DNA from: Paenibacillus sanguinis 2301083 = DSM 16941
GTDB lineage: Bacteria > Bacillota > Bacilli > Paenibacillales > Paenibacillaceae
Assembly (NCBI RefSeq): GCF_000374825.1
Contig: NZ_KB895382.1
Location: 62,001 to 126,000 of the forward strand
Length of the DNA stretch: 64,000 bases
Direction: 5' to 3'
Under the pieces are notes generated by a model. That model did not search any database. It saw only the letters and a program-made list of their open reading frames with translations, and was not told where the DNA came from. This document shows positions 34,091 through 43,349 of the stretch, piece by piece (positions within the stretch are counted from its first letter, which is position 1; every line of letters starts with the position of its first letter). Both the position numbers and the translations under genes were made by a program.

Positions 34091-34993
34091 TTATTCCGAG
34101 CTGATGAAGTTGGTTTCGGGCATGCCCTTGAGGTCACCTAAAAATTGCTGCATCGCCGAGTTGATATACCGGCTGGACTTGTATATGACCCCTACGGGAT
34201 GGGTCACTTCGAACTCAGGGATGGGCACAATCTTCAAGGAGCCTTGCCGGAGTTCACGGAGAATCGATTGATGCGAGATCAGCGCGGCACCCAGGTTGAT
34301 TTCGACCATCCGTTTCACCTCTTCACTGCTGGAGAGCTCCATGACGATATGCGGCTCCATGTCATGCTGCTTGAACACTTCGTCCATAAACCGGCGTCCA
34401 ACCGTATCAGGAGATAGCATAATCATGGGGACGTCGCGTAGTGATTCCAGCGTAGGCGTGGTTTGATTGGCTAGTGGATGAAGCGGCGAGACGACCAGAT
34501 CGAAGGTATCGTAATACAGAACCGAGGATAGCACCTGAGGGTTGTTCTCGATCAAATAACCGATGCCGATGTCCACGAGTCCTTGCTCCACGTTTTGGTA
34601 GATCAAGCAGGAGGGCATGGATTGAATCGTCGTCTTGATAAGAGGAAATTGATCCTGAAAATAAGACAAAATCCGCGGTAAAATTTGAATGGCGATCGAT
34701 GTGGTGGTGCCCAGAACGATATGTCCCTGCGGGGTATGTTCCATATCCGACAGCTTGAGCTTGAGCTCCTCTACAATGTCTAGCATACGTTCGGCCTGCT
34801 CCAGAAATACTTGTCCGCGATCGGTTAACGTTACCGGTTGGTTCCGATCGACCAGCACCGTCCTGAACTCGTCCTCCAGACTTTTGATTTGAGCCGAGAC
34901 GGCAGGCTGGGTCAGGTTTAATAGTTCCCCGGCCTTACGGAAACTTTTCGTTTTGGAGATAGTAATCAACGTTTCCAACTGACTGATATTCAC
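34091..34993 (-). CDS. LysR-family transcriptional regulator
   Basis: 300 residues from GTG at 34993 (GGGAGG, 7-nt spacing). N-terminal winged helix: ISQLETLITISKTKSFRKAG then LNLTQPAVSAQIKSLEDEF. The C-terminal two thirds form the inducer-binding fold (GHIVLGTTTSIAIQILPRIL). It is divergent from the CheX-like gene and adjacent to the phosphatase; its target is not evident. Confidence 0.94.
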   Translation of the reverse strand: MNISQLETLITISKTKSFRKAGELLNLTQPAVSAQIKSLEDEFRTVLVDRNQPVTLTDRGQVFLEQAERMLDIVEELKLKLSDMEHTPQGHIVLGTTTSIAIQILPRILSYFQDQFPLIKTTIQSMPSCLIYQNVEQGLVDIGIGYLIENNPQVLSSVLYYDTFDLVVSPLHPLANQTTPTLESLRDVPMIMLSPDTVGRRFMDEVFKQHDMEPHIVMELSSSEEVKRMVEINLGAALISHQSILRELRQGSLKIVPIPEFEVTHPVGVIYKSSRYINSAMQQFLGDLKGMPETNFISSE

Positions 34994-35171
34994 CAGATTG
35001 CCTCCCTTTCTTTCCCGCTCCGCTGTGTCTTAGCGAACCTTCAGCGGCTTTTGTGCAATTTTATTAATTATAGGTGATTTTCCTTAATTAAATCAATGAC
35101 GCAACCGTTTCCGGGTCTTTGGATAGATATGAGCGCATTAGTTAGCTTGAATTTCAAATTTCGATTTTTAA

Positions 35172-35199
35172 TGACTTATTAGTAGGAATAAAGTATAAT
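35172..35199 (+). promoter_or_regulatory. Possible sigma-A promoter of the CheX-like gene
   Basis: TGACTT (35172-35177), 16-nt spacer, TATAAT (35194-35199), about 70 bp before the TTG start. The -10 is perfect, the -35 weak. Confidence 0.4.
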
Positions 35200-35270
35200 G
35201 AGTTTTAGCCAAAAGATGGGTCTTTAGTATGTATCAAGTTATTCTCCTAGTGAAAAGGGGCGCATAAATT

Positions 35271-35729
35271 TTGAAAGCAGAAGTAATTAATCCCTTTCTT
35301 GAATCGGCGCGTTCGGTCATTGAGCAAGTTGTTCAAATATCCCCATCCACCGGGAGCATGGGTGTGAAGGACGTGATTCCTGTACAGGATCATATCTGGA
35401 TCCAGATCGGCATGACCGGCCACTTTAGCGGCATGGTTGTGTTTGGATTGCAAGAAGCCGTAGCACTCCGCATAGTTTCCGCCATGATGGGCGGATTTGT
35501 AATCACGGAAATGGATGAGATGGGTCAAAGTGCGATTTCCGAGCTGGGCAACATGATCAGCGGGAATGCCAGCACGATTTTGTCCAATCAGGGATTTGCC
35601 GTAGACATCACCCCTCCGCAAATAGTCAAATCTGAATCTGCTACGCAGATGCCACCACGCAAAGCATTATGTATTCCGTTACTGATGGATGGAATTGGCG
35701 AACTGGACATTCAAGTGATGATTTCTTAA
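35271..35729 (+). CDS. cheX: CheX-like chemotaxis phosphatase
   Basis: 152 residues from TTG at 35271, AAAGGGG upstream. The CheX/CheC/FliY signature is seen in EMGQSAISELGNMISGNAS (E-x-x-N), the residues that dephosphorylate CheY-P. The protein would dimerise in the cytoplasm and terminate chemotactic signalling. It is separate from other motility genes, as is common for cheX. Confidence 0.88.
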   Translation: MKAEVINPFLESARSVIEQVVQISPSTGSMGVKDVIPVQDHIWIQIGMTGHFSGMVVFGLQEAVALRIVSAMMGGFVITEMDEMGQSAISELGNMISGNASTILSNQGFAVDITPPQIVKSESATQMPPRKALCIPLLMDGIGELDIQVMIS

Positions 35730-35808
35730 GATAGACTTCATAAAGACTTGAACCGCTTTGCGATCAAAAGAGGACTTTTTGAGCTACCTCTGAAGGGAAG
35801 TTAGGGAT

Positions 35809-36585
35809 ATGTCATTGCAGGACAAAGTTGTGGTTGTCACCGGGGCTTCCAGTGGAATCGGCGCGATGGCGGCTCAGATGCTGTCTGAGCGCGGGGCTAT
35901 TGTTGTTTTGGCAGCTCGTTCGCTGGACAAGCTGGAGCAGGTGGCACTCAACCTAAAGAGTCCTTACCGTCTGGTGAAGATGGATGTCGGGAACGATGCC
36001 TCCGTTGAGTCCGGTTTTAAGGACATCTTTGCCAAGTTTGGGCGGGTGGACTGTCTGTTGAATAATGCCGGCTATGGCAAGTTCGAGTATCTGGATCGGA
36101 TGCCAACTTCGGAATTTGCCGAGATGATGAACGTGAATTATGTGGGCATGGTTCGGTGCACACAGGCCGTGCTTCCTGCAATGAAATCTGTACGTTCCGG
36201 GCGAATCGTGAACGTAGCCTCCATCGCTGGCAAGATCGGGACCGCGAAGTCTACGGCCTATACGGCTACCAAGCATGCAGTGATCGGATTCAGCAGCGCT
36301 TTGCGTCAGGAGGTTCGGGAATACGGCATCACCGTTTCGACCATTAATCCCGGCCCGATCGATACGGAATTCTTCAAAATTGCTGACCCGGGCGGAGGTT
36401 ACGTCCAGAATGTGCGCTGGATGATGCTGAAGCCGGAGCGTGTAGCCCGGGCGATGGTCCAGGCTGTGGAGAAGGGGACGCTTGAGATTAATTTGCCCTG
36501 GATTGCTGGAGTAGGAACCAAGTGGTATCATATGTTTCCCCGTCTGGCGGATCGGTTAACTTATAAGATGATGAATAAGAAATAG
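35809..36585 (+). CDS. Short-chain dehydrogenase/reductase
   Basis: 258 residues. Classic SDR: cofactor loop TGASSGIGAMAAQ, NNAGYG, catalytic Ser in VASIAG, and YTATKHAV (Tyr-x-x-x-Lys). The Arg-free loop after strand 2 (AARSLDK) suggests NADP(H). C-terminal 60 residues are typical of the acyl or steroid-reductase group. Substrate unknown. TTAGGGA-type weak site upstream. Confidence 0.93.
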   Translation: MSLQDKVVVVTGASSGIGAMAAQMLSERGAIVVLAARSLDKLEQVALNLKSPYRLVKMDVGNDASVESGFKDIFAKFGRVDCLLNNAGYGKFEYLDRMPTSEFAEMMNVNYVGMVRCTQAVLPAMKSVRSGRIVNVASIAGKIGTAKSTAYTATKHAVIGFSSALRQEVREYGITVSTINPGPIDTEFFKIADPGGGYVQNVRWMMLKPERVARAMVQAVEKGTLEINLPWIAGVGTKWYHMFPRLADRLTYKMMNKK

Positions 36586-36623
36586 CCTGTGGACAAACAG
36601 GAATATTTTGTGAAATAGATAAT

Positions 36624-36877
36624 GGCTCAATCTAAAAATCAGTGCTTGCCAACATGGATGTATAGAGCGGAGGGTCGTAGGGATTCTGGAGAAACTTAAA
36701 GCTTTCTGAAAGAAAGCTACATCGAAAGCCTACGCTTGTTCGCCTTTGCGAGTGGATTTCAACCTTATAAGAATTTATTGAATCAGGAAAATCCATGAAC
36801 AATAGCGATCGGAAGAACCCTACGAACCCGCAGCACCTCATCGTCCACATTACAAGCACTGATTTCGGTTTTTAGCC
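36624..36877. mobile_element. Non-coding element with imperfect 25-bp TIRs and 8-bp target duplication
   Basis: The left end (36624) begins GGCTCAATCTAAAAATCAGT and the right end (36877) is its imperfect complement, with 19 of 25 positions agreeing, including a block of 13. TAGATAAT lies directly outside each end (36616-36623 and 36878-36885). The 254-bp interior has no credible gene. A second left terminus of the same kind is at 60058. Confidence 0.8.
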
Positions 36878-37028
36878 TAGATAATTAATCAAGATATTTT
36901 AATAAGGCGATTGCTTTTCTGCTTATAACAGAAGGGCGATCGCTTGTTTTTTGGCAGTTGCTTATGAAATTTTGCGCCCGTTTGGTAGAATGAAGTTACC
37001 AATGAATCGCGTGCGAGAGAGGTGCCCT

Positions 37029-37607
37029 ATGAGAGATTTAAAAAATATAGAAGAGCGAATAATAGACAGAGCGTTATACCTGATGGGCAAGAAGAAGAGC
37101 TGTGATATTTCGGTCAGAGCCATCGCCAAGGAAGCGGGAGTTAATGTTAGCGCTATTAATTACTATTTCCGGAGTAAAGAAGAGATGTTAAGGCTGGTCA
37201 AAGAATTTTATATTGAGAACACGCTGGCAGTTCTTTCTATTTTGCGAAGAGAAGAGAGCGCGGAAGATAAACTATTGCTTGCTGCGAATGAAATTATGGA
37301 ATATTCGCTGCGCTTTCCCGGTAACAAAGTGATACGTTTGCATTCCCGCTATATTGTTGACCATGATGAGGTTTCTAGCCGGGTTATTGCCTTGACCGAT
37401 GAACTCGGAGTCAGACTGAAGCATGTATTTCGGCAGGTCGTCAAGTCGACGGAGCCTTCCCTTCAATATAAATACTTTATGTTTATCTCCTCCATCAATT
37501 ATCCGACAGATTACGAGGAGATTGTAGAATTCGACGGTTCAATTCTTGTTGAACCCGAGCATCGAATGGACTATCTTCGGCTACTGCTAAGAACTCTGCA
37601 AACGTAA
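37029..37607 (+). CDS. TetR-family transcriptional regulator
   Basis: 192 residues from ATG at 37029 (AGAGAGGTG upstream). N-terminal TetR helix-turn-helix: ISVRAIAKEAGVNVSAINYYF then RSKEEML. The ligand domain is divergent. It lies 180 bp upstream of the two flavin reductase genes in the same direction and probably controls them; the gap contains TGTGAATGTATGTGAG, a loosely repeated motif that could be its operator. Confidence 0.92.
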   Translation: MRDLKNIEERIIDRALYLMGKKKSCDISVRAIAKEAGVNVSAINYYFRSKEEMLRLVKEFYIENTLAVLSILRREESAEDKLLLAANEIMEYSLRFPGNKVIRLHSRYIVDHDEVSSRVIALTDELGVRLKHVFRQVVKSTEPSLQYKYFMFISSINYPTDYEEIVEFDGSILVEPEHRMDYLRLLLRTLQT

Positions 37608-37789
37608 TAGTCGCGAATTATTCAAACATTTTGTTTTAATCATATTGTTTAATATTTGCGCTTCCGATATATTTAAAGTTGCAGGTAGGTCTGCACTCTT
37701 TTTCTTATTAGGAACTTTGTGATTTTTTTAACAATGCATGTGAATGTATGTGAGTTTTTTCACGTAAACTACGGAAAGGAAGAATGCTA

Positions 37790-39724
37790 ATGAAGTACAA
37801 TACGCTTTTTAGCCCTGTCCGGGTCAAAGGGCTGGAACTGAAGAACAGAATCTTGTTCCCTGCAATGGGAACGAAGATGCCGTCCGAAGATGGTCAAGTC
37901 TCGCAGCAACTGATCGATTATCATGTTGCCAGGGCGCGGGGAGGCTGCGGCCTTAATTTCACGGAGGTTTGCTCTGTTTACAGCAAGGCGGCTCCTCGCA
38001 ATTTCTTGGCTATTACCAATGATCGCTATATTCCTGGCTTGAAGCGCTTGACGGATGCAATCCATGAGGCTGGCGGCAAGGCGGGCATTCAGTTATGGCT
38101 GGGCGGATTTGCTGTATCCAGTGACCCTGAACAGATGATCATTATCCCGAGTTCTGTACCTGTCGGCAATGACGTGACGATACCTGGTGCTGACAGGGAA
38201 ACCTTACGCGAAGCAGCCTTGGCATTTGGAGAGGGTGCAAGGCGTGCGGTGGAGGCAGGGTTTGATGCCATCGAATTTCATGCTGGTCATAACTATACGC
38301 CACATTCATTTCTTAGTCCATATTTTAACCATAGAACAGATGAATATGGTGGAAGCTTGCCGAATAGAGCTCGATTCCTATTGGAATGTATCGCAGCTAT
38401 TCGCAGCAATATTCCGGATGAAATGCCGCTGTTTATGCGGATTGATGCCCATGATGATTATTTGGAAGGCGGCTTGACCATTGAAGAGGTCATTGAATTT
38501 TGTAAAATGGCGGAGAAGGCTGGTGTGGATGCGCTCGATGTGTCTCGTGGCAATTTCTCAACGGCTGCCATTAAATACGAGGTTCCGCCGATTGACTTGC
38601 CTAAGGGCTTTAACGTTGAAAATGCCGCGAGGATTCGGCGAGAGACCGGTATATTCACAGTAGCGGTAGGACGAATTAATGATCCGGGCCAGGCAGAGGA
38701 TATTCTCGCAGCAGACATGGTCGATATGGTTGTCATGGGACGCGCTCAACTGGCTGATCCGGAATTTTGCAACAAAGCTCAAGAAGGAAGACCAGAAGAT
38801 ATTGTTTATTGTATTGCCTGCAACCAGGGATGCTATGATGGCTTCGTATCCAAGGAAGTACCGTTTATCACTTGCTTGAGAAATCCGGCGCTCGGAAGGG
38901 AAGCCGAGTATCAGCTTGCAGCTACCACATTGGCAAAGAGGGTAGTTGTGGCTGGAGGCGGCATTGCAGGGCTGGAGGCAGCTATCGTCCTGAAGCAGAG
39001 AGGGCATACGCCGATTGTATGCGAGGCTTCGGGAACACTTGGGGGCCAATTTGCGCTTGCCGGAGAAGCGCCGCGCAAGGAAGAAATGAAAGACGCAGCC
39101 CTTTTACGAGGGCAGCAGGCAATCAGGATGGGGATAGAGGTACGTTTGAACACCCCGGTTACACCGGAATTGTTGGACGACCTGAAGCCGGATGAGCTTG
39201 TCATCGCAGTTGGCTCCGCACCTATGGCATTGAAAATCCCTGGCGGTGATATGCCCTTTGTATATAATTCTCATGATGTTCTGGCAGGTAAGGTTCAGGT
39301 TTCGGGCAAAGTCGCGGTCATTGGTGGTGGTCTGGTTGGTCTGGAAGTTGCGGAGTATGTGCACGGCATGGCAACAGGTATCACTGTGGTAGAGATGCTG
39401 GACAAAGTTGCCAAGGATCTGGGTGAACTACGTGCAATTTGCGTAATGGAAAGCCTTAAGGAGGCCGGGGTAGAACTGGTAACGAGTGCCAAATGCCTGG
39501 AAATCAAGAAAGGAGCTATCGTAATCGAGCAGGATAGCGCTACAACCGAAATTCCTTGCGATACCGTTGTGGTGGCTATTGGAGCGCGGTCGAGGGACTA
39601 TGGCCCAATTCAAAAATATTGTGAGGAGCACGGTATTCCTTGGCATGCAATTGGAGACGCTGTACGGGCTCGCAGAGCGTTGAACGCAGTGGCGGAAGCT
39701 CACGAGACTGCCAGAGCAATCTAG
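37790..39724 (+). CDS. 2-enoate/2,4-dienoyl-CoA reductase-type flavoenzyme (copy 1)
   Basis: 644 residues from ATG at 37790. N-terminal old-yellow-enzyme barrel (FMN) with LELKNRILFPAMGTKM, HAGHNYTPHSFLSPYFNHRTD-type substrate loop, then a 4Fe-4S Cys set CIACNQGC plus a Cys 12 residues later (FITC), then FAD (VVVAGGGIAGLEAA) and NAD(P)H (VAVIGGGLVGLEVAEY) binding folds. This is the domain order of 2,4-dienoyl-CoA reductase, 2-enoate reductase and BaiCD/BaiH. It reduces an enone or enoate; substrate unknown. Confidence 0.93.
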   Translation: MKYNTLFSPVRVKGLELKNRILFPAMGTKMPSEDGQVSQQLIDYHVARARGGCGLNFTEVCSVYSKAAPRNFLAITNDRYIPGLKRLTDAIHEAGGKAGIQLWLGGFAVSSDPEQMIIIPSSVPVGNDVTIPGADRETLREAALAFGEGARRAVEAGFDAIEFHAGHNYTPHSFLSPYFNHRTDEYGGSLPNRARFLLECIAAIRSNIPDEMPLFMRIDAHDDYLEGGLTIEEVIEFCKMAEKAGVDALDVSRGNFSTAAIKYEVPPIDLPKGFNVENAARIRRETGIFTVAVGRINDPGQAEDILAADMVDMVVMGRAQLADPEFCNKAQEGRPEDIVYCIACNQGCYDGFVSKEVPFITCLRNPALGREAEYQLAATTLAKRVVVAGGGIAGLEAAIVLKQRGHTPIVCEASGTLGGQFALAGEAPRKEEMKDAALLRGQQAIRMGIEVRLNTPVTPELLDDLKPDELVIAVGSAPMALKIPGGDMPFVYNSHDVLAGKVQVSGKVAVIGGGLVGLEVAEYVHGMATGITVVEMLDKVAKDLGELRAICVMESLKEAGVELVTSAKCLEIKKGAIVIEQDSATTEIPCDTVVVAIGARSRDYGPIQKYCEEHGIPWHAIGDAVRARRALNAVAEAHETARAI

Positions 39725-39774
39725 CGGATTTCTTATTTTTACGTTGTTAGCTAACTAAAGGAAGGGGAATTCTC

Positions 39775-41688
39775 GTGTTAACAATGCAGCCCATCAAAAT
39801 AGGCAACTTGAGTTTAAAGAACAGATTCGTGATGGCGGCTATGGGCCCGGAACTGGGGAACTTCGACGATCGGACGGTGGATTATTACTTGCGGAGGGCG
39901 CAAGGTGGAGCCTCCATGATTCTAATCAACGTCATTGCCACAGAGGCCATTGAGGGACATGGTCCTTCAGCTACATTGACGGCTGACAGCTTTGACGGCT
40001 TTAAGCGTCTGGTTGATGAAGCACACAAGTATGATTGCAAGATCTGTATTCAAATTATGCCCGGGGCAGGTCTGGGGATGAAGGCGAAGGGCAGGGAGAA
40101 ACCAGCCAGCGCCTCGTCAATGCCATTGTATCCGGGATCAGAGTTGTCCTATGAGGCATTAACCAAAGATGAAATCAGCTTTATTCAGGGTGAGGTGTGC
40201 AAGACGGTAAGGCTGGCACATCAAGCGGGCGCTGACGCTGTAGAGCTTCATGCTTACGGCGGTTATCTGACTGATAAATTCATGACACCGCGTTGGAATA
40301 ATCGTGAAGATGAATATGGTGGCAGCTTTGAGAACCGAATGCGGTTTTTAAATGAGCTTATTGAGGGGATCCAGCAAGAAGCAGGCTCTTCATTTCCGCT
40401 TATTGTAAAGTTTACGCCATGTCATTTCATGCCTGCGGAGCTGGGGTACCGTGAGATGGCGGAAGGGATCCAAATTGCCCGTATGCTGGAGCAAAAAGGC
40501 GTTCATGCCTTGCATATTGATGCGGGTTGCCATGACAACTGGTATATGGCGATGCCGCCGATTTATCAACAAGAGGCAGTTCCCCAATTGTTGGCAGCCA
40601 GAACCATTAAAGAGAAAACATCGCTCCCTATCATCACTAATGGAAGACTTGGAGATATTGGAAAGGCTGAATCCGCGATTAAAGAAGGATACACCGATAT
40701 TGTTGGGGTTGCTAGAGCGTTCTTGGCTGACCCTGATTTCCCCAATAAAGTGTTGGAGCATCGCACGGATGAAATTCGCTCCTGTATTTATTGTAATGAA
40801 GGTTGTATTAAAAGTGTGGTTGAGGGCCAGAGCATCCGATGTGCAGTCAACCCTTATGCTGGCTTTGAGAGCATAAAGAAGCTGGAGCCTGTGCAGCAAG
40901 GGCAAAAGGTGCTCGTCATTGGTGCCGGACCGGGAGGATGTCAGGCTGCGCTAAGTGCCGCCGAAGCTGGGCATGATGTGGAAATATGGGAAAGAACAGA
41001 TAAAATCGGAGGGAATTTTCATAATGCTTGTCTACCCGCTTTCAAGCGGGATGGGGAGAAATTATTACAGTATTACAAGGTAGCACTGAAAAATTATAAA
41101 GTTAGAGTGAAATATGGCAAAGAGGCAACAGCCCATGAAGTGCTGGCATACAACCCCGATCTTGTCATTCATGCGACAGGTGCTTCACCTTTGAAGCCGC
41201 GATCCATCCCTGGGATAGACAAGCCGCATGTTGCTGCGGCTACGGATGTTCTGCAAAATCATGTATACATTGGAGATCATATCGTCATCATTGGAGCGGG
41301 ACTGGTTGGTTGTGAAACGGCTCTTGTATTGGCCCATGCAGGCAAGAAGGTTACTCTTGTAGAAATGGCTGAAAAGGTGCTGCCTGAACCGGTATTTATC
41401 CAGAATGCCATGATGCTTGAGCAAATGTTGCAGCATCCGGGTATTACCGTTCGCACCTCTTGCCGGCTGGCATCCATTGAAGATCGTTCTGTCGTGCTAC
41501 AGCATGCTGAGGGGGAAGAATCTCTTCTATGCGATAATGTAGTTTTAGCTATGGGCTTCCGGCCTAATAAAGCGTTGTTTGAGGAATTAGAGGATCAATT
41601 GCGAATTGTAAATGTGGGAGACAGTGTACAGGTGCGTAAAGTGCTGGATGCTGTTCATGAAGCCCATGATGCTATTGCCATGTTATAG
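39775..41688 (+). CDS. 2-enoate/2,4-dienoyl-CoA reductase-type flavoenzyme (copy 2)
   Basis: 637 residues from GTG at 39775 (GGAAGGGG upstream; ATG at 39784 is possible). Same domain order as copy 1: barrel start LSLKNRFVMAAMGPELGN, HAYGGYLTDKFMTPRWNNRED, Fe-S Cys CIYCNEGC with a later Cys (IRC), FAD motif VLVIGAGPGGCQAALSA and second nucleotide fold IVIIGAGLVGCETALV. It lies 50 bp downstream of copy 1 and is a diverged paralogue, suggesting two steps of one pathway. Confidence 0.93.
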   Translation: MLTMQPIKIGNLSLKNRFVMAAMGPELGNFDDRTVDYYLRRAQGGASMILINVIATEAIEGHGPSATLTADSFDGFKRLVDEAHKYDCKICIQIMPGAGLGMKAKGREKPASASSMPLYPGSELSYEALTKDEISFIQGEVCKTVRLAHQAGADAVELHAYGGYLTDKFMTPRWNNREDEYGGSFENRMRFLNELIEGIQQEAGSSFPLIVKFTPCHFMPAELGYREMAEGIQIARMLEQKGVHALHIDAGCHDNWYMAMPPIYQQEAVPQLLAARTIKEKTSLPIITNGRLGDIGKAESAIKEGYTDIVGVARAFLADPDFPNKVLEHRTDEIRSCIYCNEGCIKSVVEGQSIRCAVNPYAGFESIKKLEPVQQGQKVLVIGAGPGGCQAALSAAEAGHDVEIWERTDKIGGNFHNACLPAFKRDGEKLLQYYKVALKNYKVRVKYGKEATAHEVLAYNPDLVIHATGASPLKPRSIPGIDKPHVAAATDVLQNHVYIGDHIVIIGAGLVGCETALVLAHAGKKVTLVEMAEKVLPEPVFIQNAMMLEQMLQHPGITVRTSCRLASIEDRSVVLQHAEGEESLLCDNVVLAMGFRPNKALFEELEDQLRIVNVGDSVQVRKVLDAVHEAHDAIAML

Positions 41689-41712
41689 CTGAATATTGAC
41701 ATTATTTAGAAG

Positions 41713-41743
41713 GCCAGTTGCCGATAATAGCAACTGGCTTTTG
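41713..41743 (+). terminator. Rho-independent terminator
   Basis: GCCAGTTGC and GCAACTGGC are perfect 9-bp arms with an 8-nt loop, followed by TTTTG. It ends the reductase operon. Confidence 0.82.
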
Positions 41744-41914
41744 TGTTTAGCGTGCCCGGTATAGGCGTCACCTCTAGTGCGAAAGTTCTGAACGGGGGAA
41801 CGCCCTCACTCGATAATTTTCCTTGAGGATTTGGAGTGTTTGCCGCTTATCGCATATAATGAAAATAATAGTATATGATGACATGTACTTTTCAAAAACA
41901 AAGGATGGAATTCA

Positions 41915-43312
41915 ATGACAATAACAACATTTGCCGATCTGGGTATCGTAGAGGCGCTGACGGCAAAATTGAAGGAACATGGAATTACGGAGCCGTCTCC
42001 TGTACAAGCACAAGGAATTCCAGCAGCGTTGGCGGGCCGGGATGTTTTGGCCCAATCGCAAACGGGGACAGGGAAGACTCTGGCTTATTTACTGCCTTTG
42101 CTTCAAGCCATTTCGCCTACAGAGAAAACATTGCAAGGGCTGATTCTGGCTCCAACCCAGGAGCTTGCCATGCAAATTCAGCGGGAAGCGGAGAAATACG
42201 GAGAAGCGCTTGGCATTCGCTCCCAGGCACTTATCGGCGGAGCTGCGATCAAACGGCAATTGGAGAAGCTGAAGCTGCACCCGCAGCTTGTGATAGGCAC
42301 ACCGGGTCGTATCCGGGAAATTCTTGCTCTGCGAAAGCTGAAGCTGCATACTTTGCGCACCGTTGTAGTGGACGAGGTAGACCAGATGTTCCAACTGGGC
42401 GGTACAGCCGACGTTGAGCATATCCTGCGAGGAACACTGAGGGAGCGGCAGCTCCTGTTCCTGTCGGCAACGATTAACGGAGAAATCCGTGCTTTGGCGG
42501 CCAAGGAAATGAAGGAGCCGTTGGAGATCGGCATCGAGCCGGAGCAACGGACATCCAAAACCTTGGAGCATGTGTATTTTGTTTGCGAAGCAAGAGACAA
42601 GATTGACATGTTGCGCCGAATCGTGAGGCACTTTAACCCGGAGCGCACAATGGTATTCATTAATCATACCGATCAGATTGCCGAGGTTGAAGCAAAGATG
42701 AATTATGTTGGCCTGGATGCGGGTGCCTTATATGGAGATGCGGACAAGACGGCGCGCAGCTTGACGCTGAAGCGGTTCCGGGAGGGTAAAATTCGTGTGC
42801 TTGTAGCCAGCGATGTAGCTGCCCGTGGACTGGATATTGAAGATTTGGCACTTGTCGTCAATCTGGACCCTCCAATCGATGCCGAGCATTACGTGCATCG
42901 TTCTGGCCGTACGGGCCGAATGGGGCGGAAGGGCCTGTCCGTATCGATTATTGCGCCACAGGAAGAATTTATTATGCGCAAATTCGCGCGGGAGCTGGAT
43001 ATTGAAATTGAGCTTAAGCAATTGTATGGCGGGAAGCTGGCAAGGCCTGAGGATCGCCCTGTAGGCAATGCTCCATCGCGTCAGGAGATCCGTGAAAGAG
43101 CGAATCAAGGTGGGGAACAGGGTGCTTTAGGCAAAAAAGGGGAATCCCCTCTGACCAAACGCTCGGGCAACTCGGCCCCAGGCGAGAGGAAGTCAGGAGC
43201 GGGGCGGCAGGCCACAGCACCAGGTGCGGCACGCAAGAAGGAGCGGTTACAGGACCGGAAGAACAAGGGTGCGCCTAAATGGCTGAAGAACAAGCCGTCA
43301 CAGGATCAATAG
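41915..43312 (+). CDS. DEAD-box RNA helicase with DEVD motif II
   Basis: 465 residues. Motifs in order: Q motif EPSPVQAQGIP, motif I AQSQTGTGKT, PTQELAM, TPGR, motif II VVDEVDQ (DEVD replaces DEAD), SAT, ARGLDIEDL and HRSGRTGRMG. The last 90 residues are a basic, Gly/Ser/Arg-rich tail that likely binds RNA. It remodels RNA duplexes in the cytoplasm, usually in ribosome assembly or cold adaptation. Confidence 0.95.
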   Translation: MTITTFADLGIVEALTAKLKEHGITEPSPVQAQGIPAALAGRDVLAQSQTGTGKTLAYLLPLLQAISPTEKTLQGLILAPTQELAMQIQREAEKYGEALGIRSQALIGGAAIKRQLEKLKLHPQLVIGTPGRIREILALRKLKLHTLRTVVVDEVDQMFQLGGTADVEHILRGTLRERQLLFLSATINGEIRALAAKEMKEPLEIGIEPEQRTSKTLEHVYFVCEARDKIDMLRRIVRHFNPERTMVFINHTDQIAEVEAKMNYVGLDAGALYGDADKTARSLTLKRFREGKIRVLVASDVAARGLDIEDLALVVNLDPPIDAEHYVHRSGRTGRMGRKGLSVSIIAPQEEFIMRKFARELDIEIELKQLYGGKLARPEDRPVGNAPSRQEIRERANQGGEQGALGKKGESPLTKRSGNSAPGERKSGAGRQATAPGAARKKERLQDRKNKGAPKWLKNKPSQDQ

Positions 43313-43349
43313 GTAGCGTTAACGCTATTAACGGTAGGAGGAGTTAGGA

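Noticed and set aside
36632..36859. Leftward 75-codon frame at 36.6-36.9 kb
   Set aside because: It is confined to the non-coding element with terminal repeats and has no start signal.
41915..43312. DEVD motif as a sign of an inactive helicase
   Set aside because: The two catalytic acidic residues D and E are kept and all other motifs are intact, so activity is expected.
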